A stretch of DNA of 64,000 nucleotides. Origin: Ahrensia sp. Lineage in GTDB: Bacteria > Pseudomonadota > Alphaproteobacteria > Rhizobiales > Rhizobiaceae. The stretch spans positions 62,001 to 126,000 of the forward strand of contig PAKZ01000044.1 of NCBI GenBank assembly GCA_002706335.1, read 5' to 3'. Both the position numbers and the translations under genes were made by a program. The notes below the pieces were generated by a model, which was not told where the DNA came from, searched no databases, and saw nothing but the letters and a program-made list of their open reading frames with translations. Shown here piece after piece: positions 50,760-59,824 of this stretch (position 1 is the stretch's first letter; every line of letters begins with the position of its first letter).

Positions 50760-51821
50760 TTATCTTGCCGCGTAGATCTGGTAGTTCCGTGCTGAATCAG
50801 GCGCCTCGGCGAGTGCATGGAAGCGCATTTTGTCGCTACCGGCCTTCAGTGCCTCGGCCAGTGCCTTTTCCGATTGTCCTATGAGGTCGCCGGCGCTTGT
50901 CGCCGTCGAAGCCAGCGCAATGCCGAAAGACATAGTGAGTTTCTCGTTTGCCATGTTCTTGCGGGTGACAAGCAGCCGCTTGGCGGCCAATGCGTTGCGG
51001 ATGCCCGTGATGAAGCCGGTGATACGATCCGGATTCTCCGTGTTGAGCACGAAGGCGAAACGGCCCTTTTCCATATTCGCGATGAATTGCCGGGTCGGAT
51101 TGCCGCCTTTCAGCGCGGCGCCGATTTCCTGCAGCGTCCTGTTGGACCAGGGGGACTGACCGCTCGCATTGAAGTTCTGGTAATCGTCGATCTCGGCGAT
51201 GGCGAGCCCACAGGCCGACGGTTTGTTGGGATTGGCGTAGATGCCGACCACCGTCTTGTTGAAGGAACGGCGGTTGGCGAGGCCGGTAACCGGGTCGGTC
51301 CATTTGCGGGCCTCGATCGCGTCCATTTCCTTCTTGAGATCGCTGATCGCCGCATTTTGCGCCGCTGCCGCGTCGCTCAGCGTCTTGTTGGTCCGGGCCT
51401 GTTGTTCAGTCGCCTTCGACAGCCGGTCGATCGACTTGGCGATCGCCGCGCGGTCGATTTCGGTATCGGAACTCATCGCGCGGCTGGCTTCGCTCACCGC
51501 CTTCTCGAATTCCGCAAGGGATGAGGCCTCGTTCTGGATCAGCTTGAGGAACTCGAACATCTGGCTCTGCATGGTGTCGTTGGCCTTGGCCAGAACGCCT
51601 TCCTCATGCTGGTGGGGGAGATACTTCCTGCCGATCTCGTCGAGAACGCCCTGGGTCTTCGGGCCTTCGATGGCCATGAACTCCCGCGTCAGCTCTGGAT
51701 TCGAACCTGAATAGGCGTCGTAGATGAGTTCGTAATTGCGCGGAAGGCTCTCGACCCGTTCGCGATCCATCAGGGTCGCGATACGAAGGGCGACGGAAGG
51801 TGTCTGTTTCCCGTTGTTCAT
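50760..51821 (-). CDS. Degenerate GGDEF-domain protein
   Basis: A 353-residue soluble protein. An N-terminal helical region (about 1-160, including a coiled coil around SRAMSSDTEIDRAAIAKSIDRLSKATEQQARTNKTLSDAAAAQNAAI) leads to a GGDEF fold that starts normally (DPVTGLANRRSFNK). At the catalytic loop it reads NMEKGRFAFVL, so GGDEF is replaced by EKGRF. It is unlikely to make c-di-GMP and may bind it or a partner. It is a single gene between the glycosyltransferase and a 630-base gap. Confidence 0.85.
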   Translation of the reverse strand: MNNGKQTPSVALRIATLMDRERVESLPRNYELIYDAYSGSNPELTREFMAIEGPKTQGVLDEIGRKYLPHQHEEGVLAKANDTMQSQMFEFLKLIQNEASSLAEFEKAVSEASRAMSSDTEIDRAAIAKSIDRLSKATEQQARTNKTLSDAAAAQNAAISDLKKEMDAIEARKWTDPVTGLANRRSFNKTVVGIYANPNKPSACGLAIAEIDDYQNFNASGQSPWSNRTLQEIGAALKGGNPTRQFIANMEKGRFAFVLNTENPDRITGFITGIRNALAAKRLLVTRKNMANEKLTMSFGIALASTATSAGDLIGQSEKALAEALKAGSDKMRFHALAEAPDSARNYQIYAAR

Positions 51822-52451
51822 GACAGGCAGTCTCGATGTTCTTGTTGTTCTTTAGTGTTCGGGCCGCTCGGGGTCGCGCCGGCGCGCAAAGGACGAAGAC
51901 CGCCATCAACGCGGATCGGAATTTTCTGTTTGATCAGAATTACATGCCGCCCCAAGAACCGGTTTCCCCGTGTCGTTTATCACACCCATACTACCCGCCA
52001 TTGTTTAATCAAGAATTGCGAACTCTGATGACGCAGAGGAAGTGCATTAACATCCTTCTTATCGTTTACACCTGGTTATCACCGATGCGAGTTTTGCATC
52101 GAAACGGACCCGAAAAGACTTCCATCTTTTTTCCCGGGCGGTGTGTCTTGTTGACCTACCAGGCACGGCCGCCTGCGCCGGTCCGGCGTTGATCGGGAGC
52201 CAATCGCAGACCCGTCGCTCGGAAGGACGCGCCGGCTTTGATGATAATGCTCGGTTCGAGGGGCTTCTCGCATTCTGACGGGTGACAAGGAGTTTGCGCG
52301 CCGCTATTTCGGTCCCAGCGAAACTTTCGTCGGCGCGGAGCATAACACCAGCCTACGCGCGGGCGGCGCTCGCCATGCAAATTACTGTCGGGATCCGGCG
52401 TCCCCGGGACGGGGCCACGTATGATCCTGCTTCAACGAAAAGGTTCGTCAC
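51822..52451. other. 630-base region without a convincing gene
   Basis: Frames on both strands (for example 51836-52192 plus, 52059-52343 minus) lack ribosome-binding sites, conserved motifs or family similarity. I see no tRNA, repeat or strong terminator. The AT-richer part near 51980-52090 probably holds promoters for the GGDEF-like gene and the downstream dehydrogenase. Confidence 0.55.
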
Positions 52452-53900
52452 ATGCTTTCGCTCAAAGATGAGAAACTTCTCGAAACACGCGCCTATGTGA
52501 ATGGCGAGTGGGTCAGCGCGGACAAGACGTTTCCGGTTGAAAACCCGTCCACAGGCGAGGTTATTGCCGAGGTTGCCGATCTGGGCGCCGATATAGAGCC
52601 GGCGATCGACGCAGCCTATGCGGCGCGGAAGGGATGGGCCGGGAAATCCGGCAAGGAACGTGCGGGCATTCTGCACCGGCTCTATGAACTCATGGCCGAG
52701 AACGCCGATGATCTTGCCTCGATCCTGACCGCCGAGATGGGCAAACCCTGGGCGGAAGCGCGCGGCGAGATTCTCTATGGCGCGTCCTATGTCGAATGGT
52801 TCTCCGAAGAAGCCAAGCGCGTTTATGGCGATGTCATTCCGGGACCGACTTCCGACAAGCGTTTTGTCGTCGTCAAGCAGCCAGTGGGCGTCGTGGGCGC
52901 GATCACGCCGTGGAACTTTCCCAACGCCATGCTGTCGCGCAAGATGGCGCCCGCGCTCGCCGCGGGTTGCACCATGGTCGCTCGGCCTGCCGAACTGACG
53001 CCGCTTTCGGCTATTGCGATCGCCGTTCTGGCGGAGCGGGCGGGCGTGCCGGCCGGCGTGTTCAACGTGATCCCGTCTTCGCAGTCCGCGAAGGTCGGTG
53101 AAATTCTCTGCGCCTCCGAGAAGGTGGCCAAGCTTACCTTCACTGGTTCGACCCGGGTCGGTAAGATCCTGATGCGGCAGGGTGCCGAAACCATCAAGAA
53201 GCTGTCGCTGGAGTTGGGCGGCAACGCGCCGTTCATCGTCTTCGACGATGCCGATGTCGATGCGGCCGTCGAGGGCGCAATGATCGCCAAGTTCCGCAAC
53301 AACGGACAGACCTGCGTTTGCGCCAACCGTATTTATGTGCAGGCCGGCATCTACGACACATTTGCCGAGAAACTCGCTGCCGCGATGGACGGGCTGACGC
53401 TGGGAGACGGTTTTGCCGATGGCGTGACCACGGGGCCGCTGATCAACAAAGCGGCTCTCGGCAAGGTCGAGGAGCATATCGACGACGCCCTGTCGAAGGG
53501 GGCGACCCTGATGAAGGGCGGCCAGCGCTCTAATCTCGGCGGAACGTTCTACCAGCCGACTCTTCTAAGCGGCGTGACACAGACCATGAAGGTCGCCCGC
53601 GACGAAACCTTCGGGCCACTCGCGCCGTTGGTGAAATTCGAGCATGAGGACGAGGCGATCGCCTGGTCCAACGATACGGAATTCGGTCTTGCCTCCTATT
53701 TCTACACCCGCGATCTGGCCCGGGCCTGGCGCGTCGGCGAAGCGCTGGAAACCGGTATGGTCGGCATCAATACGGGCGCCATTTCGACCGAGCTTGCCCC
53801 CTTTGGAGGAGTCAAGCAGTCTGGCATTGGGCGCGAAGGGTCGAAATACGGGATCGACGACTATCTCGAGATCAAGAGCATGTGCTTCAGCGGCATTTGA
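52452..53900 (+). CDS. gabD: NAD(P)-dependent succinate-semialdehyde dehydrogenase
   Basis: A 482-residue aldehyde dehydrogenase. The substrate segment is VGAITPWNFPNAMLSRKMAPALAAG, the cofactor motif FTGSTRVGKILM, the catalytic Glu sits in LELGGNAPFIVFDDAD, and the catalytic Cys in NNGQTCVCANRIYV (about residue 285). The two cysteines (CVC) and FGGVKQSGIGREGSKYGIDDYLE at the end match GabD-type enzymes that oxidise succinate semialdehyde to succinate. AAAGG precedes the start. Related aldehyde substrates are possible. Confidence 0.92.
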   Translation: MLSLKDEKLLETRAYVNGEWVSADKTFPVENPSTGEVIAEVADLGADIEPAIDAAYAARKGWAGKSGKERAGILHRLYELMAENADDLASILTAEMGKPWAEARGEILYGASYVEWFSEEAKRVYGDVIPGPTSDKRFVVVKQPVGVVGAITPWNFPNAMLSRKMAPALAAGCTMVARPAELTPLSAIAIAVLAERAGVPAGVFNVIPSSQSAKVGEILCASEKVAKLTFTGSTRVGKILMRQGAETIKKLSLELGGNAPFIVFDDADVDAAVEGAMIAKFRNNGQTCVCANRIYVQAGIYDTFAEKLAAAMDGLTLGDGFADGVTTGPLINKAALGKVEEHIDDALSKGATLMKGGQRSNLGGTFYQPTLLSGVTQTMKVARDETFGPLAPLVKFEHEDEAIAWSNDTEFGLASYFYTRDLARAWRVGEALETGMVGINTGAISTELAPFGGVKQSGIGREGSKYGIDDYLEIKSMCFSGI

Positions 53901-54223
53901 GGGCTCGGCGGGGAGCGTCTCGGGACGTCTGCAGGTAGAGCAAATTCTTTCGTAACGCGGGTGCTGCGTCCAGAGACTGCCATGCATGTTAAGCTGTATG
54001 GTCCCGTCTTGACCTCGCAGCATTTCTTTCCCGGAAGCCCGGTGTCCCGATAGCGGCTAACGAGATCCGCGAGTGTGATCGATTTGAGCGCCTTGCTGTC
54101 CGGGGCTAGTTATCCTGAACTTCGATGTTGCGGTCTTTTCCAGAATCCTGGGCGCACCGTGGGTCGAGTTTTGCAGGGAGATCTTCGACGGCCGCGTTAG
54201 TCTGCGATCCATGAAAGCAAAGC
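53901..54223. other. Convergent intergenic region
   Basis: About 320 bases between gabD and the convergent SDR gene. No ORF, tRNA or clear terminator is seen. Short GC hairpins occur but without T-runs. Confidence 0.5.
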
Positions 54224-54940
54224 TCAGCTTACGCTTCCGCCTCCGTCTACCAGTATCACGCTCCCTGTCATGAACCCGTTCAGCATGATGTGAACTATCT
54301 GACCGGCGATCTCGTCGGCGCCCCCGACGCGGTTCACCGGCAATCGCGCTGCCGTGGCGTCGAGCAATGCGCGCTTCTGGTCTTCCGGCAAGCGATCCCA
54401 CCATGGTGTATCGAGCCGGCCGGGGGAAACACAGTTCACGCGCGCCGGGGCCATCTCGGTCGCGAGCGCTTTCGCCAACGTGTCGAGCGCCGCATTGATG
54501 ACGCTCAGCACCGTTGCGCCGCCAGAGGGGCGCACGCCCAGCATGCCCGATACGAGGGTCAGGCTGCCACCATCGCGGATATTCGCGGCATGGGCGACAT
54601 GAAGCGCGCCCCAAAGCTTGCTGTCCATCGCTTCCCTCGCCTCGACTAGAGGTCGCGACCTTAAAGGGGAGGTCTGCAGATCCGCGGCTGACACGACGAC
54701 ATGATCAAAGGCCTCGCGTTCCTCGAAAATACACGCGACCGCTACCGCATCCCGAATATCGACCGCGATGGTCTCGACCGCGCCCAGTTGGGCGGCGGCC
54801 GCATCGAGGCGTTTTCGGGTTCTGGAGGCGATCGTGACCTGCGCTCCGCGGGCAAGGCACTGTTCGGCAACCGCGAGGCCGACGCCGGATGAACCGCCGA
54901 AAACAATGACGCGCTCGCCGTCCATCCGGTCGGAGATCAT
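54224..54940 (-). CDS. SDR-like oxidoreductase lacking the catalytic Tyr/Lys
   Basis: A 238-residue Rossmann protein with the TGxxxGxG-type loop GGSSGVGLAVAEQCLARGAQVTIASRT. At the usual YxxxK position it reads LSVINAALDTLAKALATEM, so both the Tyr and the Lys are absent. This pattern occurs in a divergent SDR subgroup with uncertain catalysis. The start at 54940 overlaps the upstream dehydrogenase gene (ATGA). It is the last gene of the TRAP-dehydrogenase operon. Confidence 0.8.
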   Translation of the reverse strand: MISDRMDGERVIVFGGSSGVGLAVAEQCLARGAQVTIASRTRKRLDAAAAQLGAVETIAVDIRDAVAVACIFEEREAFDHVVVSAADLQTSPLRSRPLVEAREAMDSKLWGALHVAHAANIRDGGSLTLVSGMLGVRPSGGATVLSVINAALDTLAKALATEMAPARVNCVSPGRLDTPWWDRLPEDQKRALLDATAARLPVNRVGGADEIAGQIVHIMLNGFMTGSVILVDGGGSVS

Positions 54941-55863
54941 TTGCCCGGCTCGTCCTTTGCGCCGGGTGCCAGTTCGCTTCCCGCCAGCATCTCGCTGAAG
55001 CGGGCGACCGCCGTGTGATCCTGACCCGGGCCCATCCATTTCTGCGCGCCGGACCAGAGGTCGCGGCACAGGCCCGACAGCGGCGCGGCTGTGTCGGTCG
55101 CGCGTGCGACACCCATGGCAATGCCGAGATCCTTGACCATCAGGTCGAGCCCGAAACCGGCATCAAATTGCCGCGACAGGACGAACTGTTTGAACTTCTT
55201 TTGTGTCGAGTTGTTCATGCCCGTGGAGGCGTTGAGAACGTCGACCATCAATTCGGGATCGAGGCCGAAACGCGAGCCGATCAAAAGCGCCTCTATGCCG
55301 ATCAGGAAGCCCCCGGCGCTGACGAGATTGTTCAGCGCCTTCATGGCATGCGCGCTGCCGACCGGGCCGGTGCGGATGACCTTGCCCATGGCGGCGAGCA
55401 CCGCTTCGGATTTGGCAAAGGCTTCGTCCGGTCCGCCGACCATGATTGCGAGTTCGCCGGTCTTGGCGCGGGACACGCCGCCGGACACCGGTGCATCGAG
55501 AAGCGTGACGCCATTTTCTGCGGCCTGGGTCGCGAGTTCGCGCGTCACGTCCGGCACACCGCTCGACATTTCCAGGATCACGCCGCCGTCGCGAAAACCC
55601 GCGAGCACGCCACTCTCGCCGCCGAGCACCTGGCCGACGATGGCGCTGTTCGGCAGCATGGTGACCACGATGTCCGCCTGTCGCGCCAGATCGGCTGCCG
55701 ATTCGGCCGCTGTGGCCGAAAGCTCGCTCGCGACGCTGGCGGTGCGGCCGGCATCGGCGTCCAGAACGGTCAGCGCGAAGCCGGCCCGTGAAATGCAGGC
55801 CGCCATCGGATGTCCCATCGCTCCGAGGCCGATCAGGCCAACTCTGCGCTTGTCTTCATGCAT
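54937..55863 (-). CDS. 3-hydroxyisobutyrate dehydrogenase-family enzyme
   Basis: A 308-residue beta-hydroxyacid dehydrogenase. The NAD motif is GLIGLGAMGHPMAACI (residues 9-24), the substrate loop is DAPVSGGVSRAKTGELAIMVGG, and the catalytic Lys lies in MKALNNLVSAGG. These enzymes oxidise beta-hydroxy acids such as tartronate semialdehyde precursors, 3-hydroxyisobutyrate or 2-hydroxy-3-oxopropionate. It sits after dctM and is coupled to the SDR-like gene, so its substrate may be the imported acid. Confidence 0.9.
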   Translation of the reverse strand: MHEDKRRVGLIGLGAMGHPMAACISRAGFALTVLDADAGRTASVASELSATAAESAADLARQADIVVTMLPNSAIVGQVLGGESGVLAGFRDGGVILEMSSGVPDVTRELATQAAENGVTLLDAPVSGGVSRAKTGELAIMVGGPDEAFAKSEAVLAAMGKVIRTGPVGSAHAMKALNNLVSAGGFLIGIEALLIGSRFGLDPELMVDVLNASTGMNNSTQKKFKQFVLSRQFDAGFGLDLMVKDLGIAMGVARATDTAAPLSGLCRDLWSGAQKWMGPGQDHTAVARFSEMLAGSELAPGAKDEPGK

Positions 55864-55887
55864 GGTCAGGCGAGGCTCCTTGTGTGA

Positions 55888-57204
55888 TCAGTTTGCGAAC
55901 ATCTGCTGCGGCAGCCACAGCGAAAGTTGCGGGAAGGCGATGAGCAGTATCAGTACGATCGCCTCGATGACGATGAACGGGAATATGCCGCGATAGATGT
56001 CGCTGAGCGACACCTTGCCCTCCGATGCGCCGATGACGGCAAAAAGGTTCATCCCCACCGGCGGCGACAGCACCGCAAGTTCGACCAGCTTCACCATGAT
56101 GACGCCGAACCAGACTCCGTCGTAACCGAGGGACGTCACCATCGGGTAGACGAAGGGCAATGTCATCACCTGCATGGCGAGCGGGTCCATGAACATGCCC
56201 AGCACCATGAAGACGACCACCAGAAGCATGATGAAGACGACGGGCGACAGCTCGAAGGATTGCAGCAGATCGGTTGCCGACGTCACGGTTCCCGCCACGA
56301 GGAAGAAGCGCGTGAACATAAGACCGCCGATTATCACGATGAACAGCGCGGCGGTGACGCCGGCGCTGGATCGCAGGCAATCCGCCAGTTCAGCCCGCGA
56401 GAGCCGGCGGCGGGTGAGGGCGATCAGCAATGCGCCGATCGCGCCCAACGCACCCGCGCCGGACGGCGTTGTGAAACCGAGATAAATACCGCCAATGACC
56501 AGCGCGGCGAGCAGGAAAGTGGCCCACAGCCCTTTCGCGCTTATGCCGATCTCGCGCAGTGTGGCGCGCGGCTGCGGTTCCGGCGCGAGATCCTTGCGGA
56601 CGCGCACGAGGAAGCTCGTGCCGATCATGTAGCCGGCGGCCGTCAGGACGCCCGGCACGACACCGGCGATCAGCAGCTCGGCAACGGATTCCCCTGTCAG
56701 CAGTCCGTAAATGACGAAACTGATCGACGGCGGGATGAGCGCCGCAATGGTGCCGGCGGCGGCGATGCAGCCGGCGGAATAAGCGCGGTCGTAGCCGAGG
56801 CGCAACATCTCCGACAGCGCGATCCGGGTGAACAGGGCAGCGTTGACGAGAGTGGAACCCGAGATTGCGGCGAAACCGGCGGAAGCAAGGATCGTAGCTT
56901 GGTAGAGCGCGCCGCGGGTTGAGCGCAAGATGAGGTTCGAGAAGCCGAACAGTTCCTGCGTGATCCCCGAACTCGACGCGATTGCGCCCATCAGAACGAA
57001 CATCGGGATGACCACGAAGGAGTAATCGGAGGCGGTCGCGAAAGGCAGGTTCGTCAGGACGTTCAGCGCAAAGGCTGGACCGCCGGTGATCCAGAGACCG
57101 ACAACGGCGACAGCGCCCATGGCCATGCCGACAGGGACGCCGGCGATCGAAAGCGCCAGCATCGCTACGATGGCAATCAGGCCAATGTAAAGGGGATCAA
57201 TCAT
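55888..57204 (-). CDS. TRAP transporter large permease (third system)
   Basis: A 438-residue DctM-family permease of normal length (GSTLVNAALFTRIALSEMLRLGYDRAYSAGCIAAAGTIAALIPPSISFVIYG, and ELAVLSPPVGMNLFAVIGAS near the end). Start 57204 (MIDPLYIGLIAIVAM) overlaps the small permease gene by 8 bases. It forms a complete TRAP system with the upstream DctQ and DctP genes. The substrate is probably a carboxylate degraded by the co-transcribed dehydrogenases. Confidence 0.92.
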   Translation of the reverse strand: MIDPLYIGLIAIVAMLALSIAGVPVGMAMGAVAVVGLWITGGPAFALNVLTNLPFATASDYSFVVIPMFVLMGAIASSSGITQELFGFSNLILRSTRGALYQATILASAGFAAISGSTLVNAALFTRIALSEMLRLGYDRAYSAGCIAAAGTIAALIPPSISFVIYGLLTGESVAELLIAGVVPGVLTAAGYMIGTSFLVRVRKDLAPEPQPRATLREIGISAKGLWATFLLAALVIGGIYLGFTTPSGAGALGAIGALLIALTRRRLSRAELADCLRSSAGVTAALFIVIIGGLMFTRFFLVAGTVTSATDLLQSFELSPVVFIMLLVVVFMVLGMFMDPLAMQVMTLPFVYPMVTSLGYDGVWFGVIMVKLVELAVLSPPVGMNLFAVIGASEGKVSLSDIYRGIFPFIVIEAIVLILLIAFPQLSLWLPQQMFAN

Positions 57205-57715
57205 CGGTCCGGTGCTCCGGCATTTCGAGGCCGACAATGCGGTAGACAAGCTGCCGGGCAAACTCCGCGACAGCCAGCCATGCGCCGAAGCAGGCGACCG
57301 TCTTGAACGGTGCGACGGGGAAGGCGAGGGCGCCCAGAGCGGTTTCGTTGAAGTGCCACGACGTGCCGGCGAGCTTGGTCGCCTTCCAGGCGATCAGGCC
57401 CATGAAGATCGTTCCGATTGCCAGCGAGAAGATCGCGCTCACGCGCTTGGCCGTCGGCTTCAGATGCTGCGTCGCGATGTCGATCACGATGTTCGATCCT
57501 CGCGCCTGCGCCTCGGCAAGACCGAGAAACACGATGACGGCGAGCAGTGCGCCCGAGAGCTCGACCATGCCGGGAATGGGCTTCAGGAAGAGGTTGGTCG
57601 ATACGACATCCGCCGCACCGATGAGGCCAACGATCAGCAGCAAGGCCGAGGCGGCGAGAAATCCGAGATAGGATATCCTGCGCAAGAGCAGGTCAAGACG
57701 ACTGAAAATCCACAT
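57197..57715 (-). CDS. TRAP transporter small permease (third system)
   Basis: A 172-residue DctQ-type protein with four membrane helices and the typical IPGMVELSGALLAVIVFLGLAEAQARGSNIVIDIATQHL segment. It lies between the binding protein and the large permease. There is no strong ribosome-binding site at its start, so it may be translated through coupling. Confidence 0.9.
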   Translation of the reverse strand: MWIFSRLDLLLRRISYLGFLAASALLLIVGLIGAADVVSTNLFLKPIPGMVELSGALLAVIVFLGLAEAQARGSNIVIDIATQHLKPTAKRVSAIFSLAIGTIFMGLIAWKATKLAGTSWHFNETALGALAFPVAPFKTVACFGAWLAVAEFARQLVYRIVGLEMPEHRTDD

Positions 57716-57790
57716 TCGAGTACCGCTATGACAGATGAGCAGGCGGCGATGCAGTCATGCACCGCCGCCCGTCGGGAGATTTCCTGGATA

Positions 57791-58807
57791 TTAGCGATTT
57801 TCGCGGATGTAGTCCGCGACTTCCTTCGCCTCGGCTTCCTTGCCGGTGGTCTCTGCCATCTGCTTGACCCACAGGTCGAGCATGTCCGGAATGTCGGCCT
57901 TCAGCTTGTCCATTTCCTCGAAGGGCACAATTTCCATGCCGGAGGCCTCGAGTTCGGAAATTGCCTTGGCTTCGTCAGCGGCGATCAGTTCGTTACCGAA
58001 CTTCTCGGCATCGGCTGCGGTCTCTTCGAAGAGGGTCCGCACGTCTTGCGGCCAGGATTCCCACTTCTCCTTTGAGATGAAGAGGGTGTGAGCGCTGATG
58101 ACGCCGAAGCTGATATCGGTGCCGTAATCGGCGACCTGATCGACCTTGAAGGCCTTGACCGCGGAATTGAACATGTAAGTGCAATCCATCGCGCCGGACT
58201 GCATCGCCTGGATCATGTCGACCGGCGGGATGTTGACCGGAACCGCGCCGAGCGCCTCGAACATCTTCGGAACGAAGGAGCCGTAGGAACGGATCTTCCG
58301 ATTCTTGAAGTCTTCCATCGTCTTGACCGGATCGTTGCAGTAGATGCGGTAGTCCGGTAGATAGCGATAGATCAGCGGATGCAGGTTCGCCGCATCGAGC
58401 TCGGCTTTGATCGTCTCGTTGCTGGTGAAGAGATCGCGAGTGATCTTGTTGACCGTCGGGCCGTCGGTAAAGGTGGCCGGCAGGGCGTTGGTGACAGCGG
58501 CGAACGGCATACGCGCCTGCTGGTTACCCATGACGATCAGGCCGAGATCGATTGCGCCGGAGCCGACGAGATCGACGATTTCGGCTTCGCCGCCGAGCGT
58601 GTTCGCCCAGAAATGCTGGATCTTGATATTGCCGCCCGAACGCTTCTCGATTTCCGACGAGAAATAGGTGTCGATCTTGGAGGTGTTGACGACCTCCGGA
58701 ATGTTCGACGAGTAGCGGAGCGTCATTTTCGGATAATCTTGCGCCTGGGCGGGCGAAATGGCGAAAGCCACCGCCGCGACGGCTGTCATCATATGGAGCA
58801 GTTTCAT
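57791..58807 (-). CDS. TRAP transporter substrate-binding protein (third system)
   Basis: A 338-residue DctP-type periplasmic protein with a signal peptide (MKLLHMMTAVAAVAFAISPAQAQ, about 22 residues). The NRKIRSYGSFVPKMFEALGAVPVNIPPVDMIQAMQSGAMDCTYMFNSAVKAF region is DctP-like, with the conserved Arg in KIRSYGS. GGGAGGATCACC precedes the start at 58807. It is the first gene of a five-gene minus-strand operon, and a TTGTCATACAA motif lies about 80 bases upstream. Confidence 0.93.
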   Translation of the reverse strand: MKLLHMMTAVAAVAFAISPAQAQDYPKMTLRYSSNIPEVVNTSKIDTYFSSEIEKRSGGNIKIQHFWANTLGGEAEIVDLVGSGAIDLGLIVMGNQQARMPFAAVTNALPATFTDGPTVNKITRDLFTSNETIKAELDAANLHPLIYRYLPDYRIYCNDPVKTMEDFKNRKIRSYGSFVPKMFEALGAVPVNIPPVDMIQAMQSGAMDCTYMFNSAVKAFKVDQVADYGTDISFGVISAHTLFISKEKWESWPQDVRTLFEETAADAEKFGNELIAADEAKAISELEASGMEIVPFEEMDKLKADIPDMLDLWVKQMAETTGKEAEAKEVADYIRENR

Positions 58808-58885
58808 GGTGATCCTCCCTGAACGAGTGTTTGTTTTGCGCTCTCCGGCGCTGATCCCTAAGGATATCCCTGCCACAAAGACAGT

Positions 58886-58896
58886 TTGTCATACAA
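58886..58896. promoter_or_regulatory. GntR-type operator copy A (TTGTCATACAA)
   Basis: Inverted repeat TTGT-CAT-ACAA between the divergent TRAP operon (start 58807) and the MBL hydrolase gene (start 58947). The same motif occurs at 59772 and 63388. Confidence 0.6.
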
Positions 58897-58946
58897 CATG
58901 ACGGTATGATAATTCAAGCCGGAGTTTGATCCGAGCGGAGTGAAAC

Positions 58947-59750
58947 ATGATGCCGAACTATGAAGTGCTCGCTCTTCGATACGCGACGACGGACCCGCTT
59001 CGTCCGCGAAGCGAGAATTTCCTTCCGGGGATGGACCTTCATGATGGTCCCATGCCGCTCGACTATTATATCTGGGTCATTCGGGGAGGCGGCCGCACCT
59101 TCGTGGTCGACACCGGCTTTGGCGCGGATGCGGCGAAAGAGCGCGGCCGCAATCTGTTGCACGAGCCTGCCGCGATTCTTGCCGATGCCGGTGTCGACCC
59201 GGCCACCGTCGCCGACGTTATCCTCACCCATCTGCATTACGACCACGCGGGCTCGCTCGATGCGTTCCCGGCGGCGACATTCCATCTGCAGGACGACGAG
59301 ATGCGCTACGCGACCGGGCGTCACATGTGTCACGGCTGCCTGAGCGCGCCATTCAATGTGCGAGACGTCATGGAGGCGGTCGGGCTGGTGCATGCCGGGC
59401 GCGTGCGGTTTCACGACGGGACCTCGGAGTTGGCGCCGGGCATCACGCTTCATCGGGTTGGCGGTCATTCGGGCGGATTGCAGGTGGTGCGCGTCGCGAC
59501 GGAACGCGGTCCGCTGGTGCTTGCCTCCGACGCCTTTCATTTCACAGAGAACAGAAAGCGCCGTGCCCCGTTTCCGCTGGTCTTCCATGTTGGCGAAATG
59601 ATGGAGGGATTTTTGCGCTGCGAGGCGCTCGCCGACGGGCGCGAGGATCTGCTCATACCCGGCCACGATCCGGAGGTCCGGCAGCGCTGGCCGGCACCCG
59701 ATCCGGCTCATCCCGATATTCTGCGTCTCGACCTTGCGCCGCTCTCTTGA
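58947..59750 (+). CDS. MBL-fold metallohydrolase (lactonase-like)
   Basis: A 267-residue metallo-beta-lactamase-fold enzyme. The metal motif is THLHYDHAGSLDAF (HxHxDH, about residue 90), with later His/Asp ligands in GGHSGGLQV, LASDAFHF and IPGHDPEV. The VDTGFGADAAKERGR opening and MPLDYYIW segment fit AHL-lactonase-like members. It may open a lactone ring of the pathway's substrate, but a quorum-quenching role is also possible. It is divergent from the TRAP operon. Confidence 0.88.
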   Translation: MMPNYEVLALRYATTDPLRPRSENFLPGMDLHDGPMPLDYYIWVIRGGGRTFVVDTGFGADAAKERGRNLLHEPAAILADAGVDPATVADVILTHLHYDHAGSLDAFPAATFHLQDDEMRYATGRHMCHGCLSAPFNVRDVMEAVGLVHAGRVRFHDGTSELAPGITLHRVGGHSGGLQVVRVATERGPLVLASDAFHFTENRKRRAPFPLVFHVGEMMEGFLRCEALADGREDLLIPGHDPEVRQRWPAPDPAHPDILRLDLAPLS

Positions 59751-59771
59751 ACCGACAATAATGTTGACGTA

Positions 59772-59782
59772 CTGTCATACAA
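59772..59782. promoter_or_regulatory. GntR-type operator copy B (CTGTCATACAA)
   Basis: CTGT-CAT-ACAA differs from copy A at one base. It sits 43 bases before the serine hydrolase start, in the short gap after the MBL gene. Confidence 0.55.
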
Positions 59783-59824
59783 TCTGATACTCACCATCGA
59801 AAACAGAGACCTTCGGGAGGAACG

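Noticed and set aside
51836-52192. 118-residue plus-strand ORF in the gene-free gap
   Set aside because: No ribosome-binding site, no recognisable family, and a Cys/Arg/Pro mix typical of noncoding sequence.
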